Assembly (NCBI GenBank): GCA_022616575.1
Contig: JAKEEN010000230.1
Coordinates: 1 to 10,968 of the forward strand
DNA: 10,968 nt
From: Flammeovirgaceae bacterium
Lineage (GTDB): Bacteria; Bacteroidota; Bacteroidia; Cytophagales; Cyclobacteriaceae
Reading direction: 5' to 3'
The translations under genes were made by a program, and so were the position numbers. The notes under the pieces are model-generated. The model saw only the letters and a program-made list of their open reading frames with translations, ran no database searches and was not told the DNA's origin. This document shows, piece after piece, positions 6,125 through 10,968 of this stretch (within the stretch, counting starts at the first letter, position 1; each line of letters opens with the position of its first letter).

Positions 6125-6748
6125 ATGCCTTTAATAAAAATAGAGAAATCACCGCATCGTGCCTGGGGTATTTGGAAGGTTACAGAAGATGAAGAGTCGC
6201 TAAAACCAATGCTGAAAAGTCGAGAGCAGATTCCCGTCAACATTCATCATGCTGTAAAAAGGCAAGAGTGGTTTGCAGGTCGTATTCTTGTACAATATCT
6301 TTTGCATGAATTAGGTCATTCACCTACCGTCATTCAAAAAAATAACTTTGGCAAACCTTTTATAGATAGACCTCAACATTTTCTATCACTCACACACTCC
6401 TACCCATATGTTGCTGCCATTATTGATAGTAAACAAGAAGTTGGAATTGACCTGGAGCAACCTAAACAAAAGTTATTGCGTGTGGCCGACAGGGTGTTTA
6501 GTGATACTGAACTTATAGATGGTGGTTCCGAATTAAAAAAACTGTGTATTTATTGGTGTGCCAAAGAAGCATTAATAAAAATATATGGAGAGAAACATCT
6601 ATCTCTTAAAGAAAACCTCAGGATAGAACCTTTTCAGCTGCAACGTGAAGGGAACATCATGGGAAAAATCATCACAGACAATACTAAAAGAGATGTATAT
6701 TTATATTACTCTGTCACATCCGAATTTGTGATTGTATTAAATGTTTAA
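6125..6748 (+). CDS. 4'-phosphopantetheinyl transferase, Sfp type
   Basis: This 207-residue protein transfers the phosphopantetheine arm from CoA to a serine of a carrier protein (ACP, PCP or similar) in the cytoplasm. Visible core motifs are FGKPFI at 75-80, FLSLTHSYPYVAAI at 86-99 (the usual SxSH region), EVGIDLE at 105-111 with the Mg-binding Asp109 and Glu111, and YWCAKEALIK at 143-152 with Glu148. Length and motif spacing fit the Sfp branch more than the short AcpS type. No PKS or NRPS genes are nearby, so its target may be the fatty-acid ACP or a carrier encoded elsewhere. The TAA overlaps the first possible start of the next gene, suggesting a two-gene operon. Confidence 0.93.
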   Translation: MPLIKIEKSPHRAWGIWKVTEDEESLKPMLKSREQIPVNIHHAVKRQEWFAGRILVQYLLHELGHSPTVIQKNNFGKPFIDRPQHFLSLTHSYPYVAAIIDSKQEVGIDLEQPKQKLLRVADRVFSDTELIDGGSELKKLCIYWCAKEALIKIYGEKHLSLKENLRIEPFQLQREGNIMGKIITDNTKRDVYLYYSVTSEFVIVLNV

Positions 6749-6752
6749 TATT

Positions 6753-7325
6753 ATGAAATTCAGTTTACTTATTCTTCTGCTCAGTTTTATAGCCATCAAT
6801 AGTAATGCTCAGCTTATTCAGGATTTTAAACTGATCAATGTAGTCAGCGGACAGGAAATTTCTCTGAGCAGCTATCCTTCCTGCGCAGGTGCTGTTATCA
6901 TCTTCACCAGCAACAATTGTCCGTTTGACGGGTACTATACGAACCGAATTAAAGAACTATCAAACTCATATGGCGATAAAGTTCCGGTATTATTAGTCAA
7001 TTCAAGTCCCGATCCGGCAGAATCAGTTTCAGTTATGACCGGCAAAGCAAAGCAAAGTGCAATGTCAATTCCGTACCTGGCTGATAAAGATCAAAAACTC
7101 ATGCTGGCGCTCAATGCAACCAAGACCCCCGAAGCATTTCTATTGCAGAAGAATGGTAACAATTATGCGGTCATTTATCGTGGCGCTATTGACGATAATG
7201 CCCAGGTAGAAAGTGATGCGATAAAATCATATTTAAAAGAAGCTATCGAAAAATTGATCAATGACCAGAAGATTGAAGTGTCAGAAATAAGACCCATCGG
7301 ATGCAGCATCCGGAAGAAGCAATAA
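6753..7325 (+). CDS. Secreted peroxiredoxin-like / thioredoxin-fold protein (PRX_like1 type)
   Basis: From ATG 6753 this is a 190-residue protein with an N-terminal signal peptide (MKFSLLILLLSFIAINSNAQ, likely cleaved near SNA-Q). An earlier in-frame ATG at 6741, overlapping the PPTase stop, would add MFNI; I chose 6753 because it gives a typical signal sequence. The thioredoxin-like fold shows IIFTSNNCPFDGYY with the candidate peroxidatic Cys-Pro, NATKTPEAFLL with the conserved Thr-Pro loop, and YRGAIDD. It ends RPIGCSIRKK. The YRG-x-hydrophobic-DD and C-terminal R-P-x-x-G-C-x-I-K/R-x-K features are hallmarks of the PRX_like1 group. Members are thought to act in thiol redox chemistry; no specific substrate is known to me. 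There is no CxxC. It is probably periplasmic. Confidence 0.82.
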   Translation: MKFSLLILLLSFIAINSNAQLIQDFKLINVVSGQEISLSSYPSCAGAVIIFTSNNCPFDGYYTNRIKELSNSYGDKVPVLLVNSSPDPAESVSVMTGKAKQSAMSIPYLADKDQKLMLALNATKTPEAFLLQKNGNNYAVIYRGAIDDNAQVESDAIKSYLKEAIEKLINDQKIEVSEIRPIGCSIRKKQ

Positions 7326-7329
7326 TTAT

Positions 7330-8184
7330 TTAAACTCCTAAATCACTGGCATCTGCAATTAGCAAGAGGAGTTCCTTTACTTCTTCCGCTTTGTCATGCT
7401 CGCCCATTTTGTCGAACGACATAATCAGGTTTCTGAAAACCCTTCTGATAATCTCCAAGTTTGAACAAGGCTCGAAGAAAGAATCTTGCGGAACAAGCTT
7501 AAGTTCGTGGATGTAGTTTTCAATGTCTTGTTTCGAAAAAATCAATCCCTTGTTAAACACATTGATATAAAATTGAAGCTTCTCATCTTTATAGGTTAAG
7601 ATGAACAAATTCGGAAGATTAACTCCATGAATTGGAAGCTTTAACTTTTGAGCTACCATCATATAGACAATGCACAAAGAAATGGGGTTGCCCCTGTGTG
7701 TTTCCAACACCACATTGATCATGGAATTACCAGGGGAGTGAAAGTTTTTAGTATTAGCTCCAAACTTCAATTTATTGAACAGAACTCCGTTAATAACTTT
7801 TACCTGGTCGAACGGATAGAGATCAGGCCGGAACTCAAGCCAGGCTTCGTAATAAATCTGTTCGAGTTCTTGTTTGAGTTTTTCGATCTCTAAATCAGGA
7901 TATTGATACGTGGCAATCAGCCACAGACCTGTCAGTAAATCCTGATCTTTGGATACATACCAATCTTTAATTCGTTCCTTTAAAAGTTCGTATTGAAGAT
8001 CGTGAATTAAGTCTTCAATCCTCCGTTGCACATTTGGGTTTAGAATAGTTTCCCAGGCTTGCTCTAAAAAAGGAATTGCTTCCGTACCCAGCGAACGGAT
8101 TTTTTGCTCTACATGATTGAGGATTTGTTCATCATCATCGTCCAGAAGAGAGACCAATGCTTTAAGTTCGTTATCGCTCAACAT
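7330..8184 (-). CDS. SirB1/transglutaminase-like superfamily protein
   Basis: From ATG 8184 this is a 284-residue protein. Its N-terminal third is helical and acidic (LSLLDDDDEQILNHVEQKI, then SLGTEAIPFLEQAWE), reminiscent of a HEAT-like segment. The middle carries the SirB1/Transglut_core2 signature: NSMINVVLETHRGNPISLCI (153-172), then VYMMVAQKLKLPIHGVNLPN (173-192). The tail (IIRRVFRNLIMSFDKMGEHDKAEEV) resembles the TPR-like end of the family. The biochemical role of SirB1-type proteins is not established, and it is unclear whether Cys171 is catalytic. An upstream in-frame extension to 8268 would overlap the four-helix-bundle gene and cross the octamer repeats, so it is rejected. The gene converges on the PRX-like gene with a four-base gap, leaving no room for a terminator. 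Confidence 0.85.
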   Translation of the reverse strand: MLSDNELKALVSLLDDDDEQILNHVEQKIRSLGTEAIPFLEQAWETILNPNVQRRIEDLIHDLQYELLKERIKDWYVSKDQDLLTGLWLIATYQYPDLEIEKLKQELEQIYYEAWLEFRPDLYPFDQVKVINGVLFNKLKFGANTKNFHSPGNSMINVVLETHRGNPISLCIVYMMVAQKLKLPIHGVNLPNLFILTYKDEKLQFYINVFNKGLIFSKQDIENYIHELKLVPQDSFFEPCSNLEIIRRVFRNLIMSFDKMGEHDKAEEVKELLLLIADASDLGV

Positions 8185-8215
8185 GAACTGAAGGGTTGAA
8201 GATTGAAGAATTGAA
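8185..8215 (-). repeat. Left octamer array, abutting the transglutaminase-like start
   Basis: Read on the minus strand, 8215 to 8185 is TTCAATTC, TTCAATC, TTCAACCC, TTCAGTTC: four tandem units of 8, 7, 8 and 8 bases. The last unit ends directly before the ATG at 8184. The plus-strand segment TGAAGGGTTGAA (8189-8200) is the exact inverted complement of 8629-8640 in the array on the other side of the four-helix-bundle gene. It fills almost all of the 34-base gap between the two genes, so it must also hold whatever serves as the ribosome-binding region of the downstream gene. Confidence 0.7.
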
Positions 8216-8218
8216 AAG

Positions 8219-8608
8219 TCATGGCCTTGCATTTTTCCGGGCAGCCGCCAAGACCGACCGAATTTCAACAGCTTCTTTTATAAACAAATTTATTGGCTCA
8301 TCTTTTTTTATAATAGATGATTCAATCATGATTTCGAGCCAATAAACTACTTCATCTGCTTCCTCTACTGTTATGCTTAATTTGGCAAATAGTTCAGCTT
8401 TTGATCTTGCCCTGCATGCCGCTCTATAATTAGCACCCACCGAAAGTGAAGATCGCAAGAACTGTTTTCCTATAATTCGAGCTTCTTCAGTTTTAGGCAA
8501 TCGCTGATAAATCTTAATGGCATCTAATGCAAATTTTTTAGTCCTGTCTTGAAATTTCTGAATAAACTCAGCCCTTGAAGTTTCCATATCAATACTTATT
8601 TCATTCAT
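8219..8608 (-). CDS. Four-helix-bundle protein, S23 / 23S rRNA intervening-sequence family
   Basis: This 129-residue helical protein carries the family core LRSSLSVGANYRAACRARSK (51-70) followed by AELFAKLSITVEEADEVVYW, with a C-terminal VLAAARKNARP that resembles the usual ...I..A..TAR ending. The family includes proteins encoded by intervening sequences in 23S rRNA genes, and it shares its fold with Avd of diversity-generating retroelements. The fold is a four-helix bundle, usually a pentamer, with a basic surface thought to bind nucleic acid. The molecular role is unsettled. No 23S rRNA, reverse transcriptase or variable repeat is nearby, so this is a stand-alone copy. Starts at 8608 (MNEISID) or 8587 (METSRAEF) are both possible. 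The gene is bracketed by inverted octamer arrays, suggesting a small inserted cassette. Confidence 0.9.
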   Translation of the reverse strand: MNEISIDMETSRAEFIQKFQDRTKKFALDAIKIYQRLPKTEEARIIGKQFLRSSLSVGANYRAACRARSKAELFAKLSITVEEADEVVYWLEIMIESSIIKKDEPINLFIKEAVEIRSVLAAARKNARP

Positions 8609-8612
8609 CTAA

Positions 8613-8668
8613 TTCAGTTATTCAAACATTCAACCCTTCAACCATTCGGCTCTTCAGCACTTCAAACC
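8613..8668 (+). repeat. Right octamer array, seven tandem TTCANNNN-like units
   Basis: On the plus strand there are seven consecutive 8-base units: TTCAGTTA, TTCAAACA, TTCAACCC, TTCAACCA, TTCGGCTC, TTCAGCAC, TTCAAACC. The first three bases are always TTC and the fourth is A in six of seven. The array fills the 53-base gap between the four-helix-bundle start and the carboxyltransferase stop, and its last unit contains that TGA stop (8664-8662). Units are in the opposite orientation to those at 8185-8215. Confidence 0.8.
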
Positions 8669-10287
8669 TGTATAACTCCTACATTAAACTTCTCAACTAC
8701 CCCATGATTGGCCGCTTCAATACCCATCGATATTACCTTACGTGTTTCAATCGGATCAATGATGCTATCAATCCAAAGTCTTGATGCAGCATAGTAAGGG
8801 CTCAACTGTTCGTTGTAACGGTCTGTAATTTCTTTGAGCAGTGATGCTTCTTCTTCTTTTGTAATTTCCTTGCCTTGGGCCTTCAACGAGGCTACCCTGA
8901 TTTGTAACAAAGTTTTTGCCGCAGAAGCTCCACTCATCACGGCTATTTGCGCAGTAGGCCAGGCTACAATTAATCTTGGATCATACGCCTTTCCACACAT
9001 GGCATAATTGCCCGCACCATACGAATTTCCTGTAATAACGGTGAACTTTGGTACGGTAGAATTGGCCATGGCATTCACCATCTTGGCACCATCCTTAATA
9101 ATGCCCCCGTGTTCGGCTTTACTTCCCACCATAAATCCACTCACATCCTGAATAAACACCAGCGGAATTTTTCGCTGATTACAATTCATGATAAAGCGTG
9201 CTGCTTTATCGGCTGAGTCCGAATAAATTACACCCCCCATTTGCATTTCGCCCTTCTTGGTCTTTACTACTTTGCGTTGATTGGCAATAATGCCAACAGC
9301 CCAGCCATCTATTCTGGCGGTAGCACAAAAAAGCGTTTGTCCATACAACTCTTTATATTCATCAAATTCAGAATTGTCGACAAAGCGCTTTACGATTTCG
9401 CGGACATCATATGGCTTCACGCGGTCATTCGGGAGCAGCCCATACATTTCTTCAGGCTTCTCTTTTGGTTTTTGAGGAGATGTGCGATCAAATCCTGCTT
9501 TTTCTGTTGAGCCAAATTTGCTGAACAAAGATCGTATATAGTCCAGGCAAGCCTGATCACTTGGGAACTTGTTATCTGTTACGCCTGATATTTCGCAATG
9601 GGTTGTCGCGCCACCAAGCGTTTCATTATCTATATCTTCACCTATAGCAGCTTTCACCAAATAAGAACCAGCCAAAAATATGGAGCCCGTCTTATCAACA
9701 ATCATGGCTTCATCAGACATGATTGGTAAATACGCACCACCCGCTACACAACTTCCCATAATGGCTGCAATCTGGATAATGCCCATCGCAGACATCTTTG
9801 CATTATTTCTGAATTGCCTTCCGAAATGCTCTTTATCAGGAAAGATTTCGTCTTGCATCGGGAGGAATACACCTGCACTATCAACCAGGTAAACAATGGG
9901 CAGTCGGTTCTCCATGGCAATTTCCTGGGCTCGCAAATTCTTTTTAGCGGTAATAGGAAACCACGCTCCTGCCTTAACCGTTGCATCATTCGCCACAACT
10001 ACACATTGCCTTCCCTGAATGTAACCGATACCCGTTACTACTCCGCCTGAGGGACACCCTCCCTGCTCTTTATACATTCCCTCTCCGACAAATAATCCGA
10101 TTTCTAAAAATTCAGAATCTTTATCTGTAAGGTATTGAATTCGTTCACGAGCGGTGAGCTTTCCTTTCTCGTGCTGCTCTTTTATTTTCTTTTCGCCTCC
10201 ACCCTGCTTCACGGTTACTGACTTTACATGAAGTCTGTGAACAAGTTGCTTATTCTGATCTTCGTTGCGATTAAATTCCAGATCCAT
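8662..10287 (-). CDS. Acyl-CoA carboxylase carboxyltransferase (beta) subunit, methylcrotonoyl-CoA carboxylase-like
   Basis: This 541-residue protein has two crotonase-like carboxyltransferase domains. It moves CO2 from carboxybiotin to an acyl-CoA. N-terminal domain marks are KGKLTARERIQYL (41-53), VVANDATVKAGAWFP (97-111), LVDSAGVFLPMQDEIFPDKE (134-153), CVAGGAYLPIMSDE (180-193) and GGATTHCEISGV. C-terminal domain marks are IQDVSGFMVGSKAEHGGIIK (379-398), TGNSYGAGNYAMCGKAYDPR (419-438), and WPTAQIAVMSG. The FLPMQDEIFPDKEHFGR block points to the methylcrotonoyl/geranoyl-CoA branch (leucine or isoprenoid breakdown) more than propionyl-CoA, but substrate choice is not proven. A biotin carboxylase/BCCP alpha subunit is required and none is in the window. 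It starts 12 bases after the MlaD-family gene, so the two are probably cotranscribed. Confidence 0.93.
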   Translation of the reverse strand: MDLEFNRNEDQNKQLVHRLHVKSVTVKQGGGEKKIKEQHEKGKLTARERIQYLTDKDSEFLEIGLFVGEGMYKEQGGCPSGGVVTGIGYIQGRQCVVVANDATVKAGAWFPITAKKNLRAQEIAMENRLPIVYLVDSAGVFLPMQDEIFPDKEHFGRQFRNNAKMSAMGIIQIAAIMGSCVAGGAYLPIMSDEAMIVDKTGSIFLAGSYLVKAAIGEDIDNETLGGATTHCEISGVTDNKFPSDQACLDYIRSLFSKFGSTEKAGFDRTSPQKPKEKPEEMYGLLPNDRVKPYDVREIVKRFVDNSEFDEYKELYGQTLFCATARIDGWAVGIIANQRKVVKTKKGEMQMGGVIYSDSADKAARFIMNCNQRKIPLVFIQDVSGFMVGSKAEHGGIIKDGAKMVNAMANSTVPKFTVITGNSYGAGNYAMCGKAYDPRLIVAWPTAQIAVMSGASAAKTLLQIRVASLKAQGKEITKEEEASLLKEITDRYNEQLSPYYAASRLWIDSIIDPIETRKVISMGIEAANHGVVEKFNVGVIQV

Positions 10288-10299
10288 CCGTTAGAGGAT

Positions 10300-10968
10300 T
10301 TATTGCTTTGATTTTTCTTCCTGCTGCTTTCTTAAATCACGCTCTACTTTTTTTCTACTCTTGCCGAGTGGCGCCATAAAGTGCTTGGGGTTTTCATTGA
10401 GATGATTAGCCAGTGAGTCCATTGAAACCAGGAGTTTGTTCAGGTTTACATATAATGAATCCTCGGTCATCAGTTTACTCATGGTGTTATCGCCTTTGTT
10501 TAATTTACCAAGGGTTTCATTGAGTTTTGTTAACGTTTGCTGAATACGTGTAAGGGTTCCGTTAAGTTGCAATTGCTTCAACGAATCAGAAACTGTTTTG
10601 AAATTATCAAGTGTTGGATGAAGTTTTGCCAACGTATTGCTAATGTTCTCTGATACGGATTTTAAACTCCCCGACACATCATCCATTTTAGTATTCCAAT
10701 TTACCAACGTATTGTTAAATATTTTTGGTGTTGATTCTAACTCATTGAAAATCCGATCCAGCTTATCGGTGTTACGCCCAAGGTCATCAAGTATTTTGTT
10801 GAGTTTTCCAAGTGTAGATTGGAGGTTGTTCGTAACAGGGGCTGCGTTCTCTTCTAAAAAATCTGTAATTCCTTTCGCCACATCTGACCTTAATGTGTCT
10901 TTTGGTTTTAACTCGCGCGTGCCCGCTGTAGCATTGAGTTGAATAAATTTTGTTCCTAAAAAATCGCC
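10300..10968 (-). CDS. MCE/MlaD-family lipid-transport protein, C-terminal part (5' end outside window)
   Basis: The frame is open from the window edge (10968) to a TAA at 10302-10300, giving 222 residues. The visible part starts GDFLGTKFIQLNATAGTREL, followed by KPKDTLRSDV, which is the end of an MCE domain (the G-x-x-L/T...L..GDTL type motif). It is followed by a long helical region with repeated Leu/Asn-rich heptads (LGKLNKILDDLGRNTDKLD, TRIQQTLTKLNETLGKLNKG) and a basic tail KSRKKVERDLRKQQEEKSKQ. MlaD proteins are inner-membrane-anchored rings that carry phospholipids across the periplasm with MlaE/MlaF ABC partners. The N-terminal anchor, and any mlaE/mlaF genes, would lie beyond the right edge. 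An internal GTG at 10881 is not the start, because the homology runs through it. Confidence 0.87.
   Translation of the reverse strand, partial: GDFLGTKFIQLNATAGTRELKPKDTLRSDVAKGITDFLEENAAPVTNNLQSTLGKLNKILDDLGRNTDKLDRIFNELESTPKIFNNTLVNWNTKMDDVSGSLKSVSENISNTLAKLHPTLDNFKTVSDSLKQLQLNGTLTRIQQTLTKLNETLGKLNKGDNTMSKLMTEDSLYVNLNKLLVSMDSLANHLNENPKHFMAPLGKSRKKVERDLRKQQEEKSKQ

Noticed and set aside
6096..6152. N-terminal extension of the WD40 protein by 19 residues
   Set aside because: It would overlap the divergent PPTase start by 28 bases and looks like random hydrophobic sequence. The ATG at 6095 gives a clean first WD40 blade.
7298..7312. Hairpin CGGATG-CAG-CATCCG near the end of the PRX-like gene as a terminator
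   Set aside because: The six-base stem encodes the conserved IGCSI motif, has only a three-base loop, and is followed by no T-tract on either strand.
8185..8268. N-terminal extension of the transglutaminase-like protein by 28 residues
   Set aside because: It translates the octamer repeat and the end of the four-helix-bundle gene in another frame. The family-like sequence starts at the ATG at 8184.
8219..8608. Avd gene of a diversity-generating retroelement
   Set aside because: The fold is shared, but no reverse transcriptase, template repeat or variable repeat is present nearby, so the general S23-like call is safer.
8613..8668. CRISPR-like array
   Set aside because: Units are eight bases long and contiguous, with no unique spacers and no cas genes. 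It is a tandem repeat.
10300..10881. Complete gene starting at GTG 10881
   Set aside because: The frame stays open to the window edge and the extra residues (GDFLGTKFIQLNATAG) match the end of an MCE domain, so the gene is truncated by the window.

Overview
The window reads as an ordinary chromosomal stretch of a Bacteroidota bacterium, most likely of the Cytophagales type. This is inferred from the gene families (a DivIVA-domain protein beside folB, a HesB/IscA-like protein without its C-terminal cysteines, an MCC-type carboxyltransferase behind an MCE/MlaD gene, a four-helix-bundle S23-like gene), from moderate-to-low GC, from the lack of clear Shine-Dalgarno sequences, and from one good match to the Bacteroidota -7 promoter element TAnnTTTG. 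There are no rRNA or tRNA genes, CRISPR arrays or transposases, and almost all of the DNA is coding.

Layout, left to right. (1) Bases 1-159 are the 3' end of a plus-strand penicillin-acylase-family gene. (2) An inverted array of TAGTTGT-like heptamers (162-238) separates it from a tight minus-strand operon read from 2343 down to 217: a membrane-anchored protein of unknown function, a TIP30/HTATIP2-like NAD(P)-binding protein, D-aminoacyl-tRNA deacylase (dtd) and a macrodomain ADP-ribose hydrolase that starts at a GTG overlapping the dtd stop. (3) From 2409, divergent, a plus-strand type II toxin-antitoxin pair (ParE/RelE family) runs directly into an IscA-like gene. (4) A second overlapping minus-strand operon, 5110 to 3202, carries a DivIVA-domain protein, folB (dihydroneopterin aldolase) and an exported ChaN-like protein; a WD40 propeller gene lies upstream of it on the same strand. 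(5) Divergent from the WD40 gene, a plus-strand pair encodes an Sfp-type 4'-phosphopantetheinyl transferase and a secreted peroxiredoxin-like (PRX_like1-type) protein. (6) The right third is minus strand, entering from beyond base 10968: MCE/MlaD-family protein (5' end missing), acyl-CoA carboxylase carboxyltransferase, S23-like four-helix-bundle protein, and a SirB1/transglutaminase-like protein.

Most of this is housekeeping: protein and tRNA quality control, folate, fatty-acyl/CoA metabolism and envelope functions. I did not find a clear new multi-gene system. The most unusual structure is around the four-helix-bundle gene. It is bracketed by tandem arrays of an 8-base unit (TTCAANNN) in opposite orientations, sharing a 12-base perfect inverted repeat. 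One array abuts the start codon of the next gene, and the other contains the stop codon of the preceding gene. This looks like a small inserted cassette and could also form a long-range RNA stem. Second-tier points are the single-cysteine A-type carrier homologue, the toxin-antitoxin pair coupled to it, and a DivIVA protein that keeps the membrane-binding Phe17-Arg18 in a presumably Gram-negative cell.

All family assignments come from reading the sequences by eye; no database search was run.
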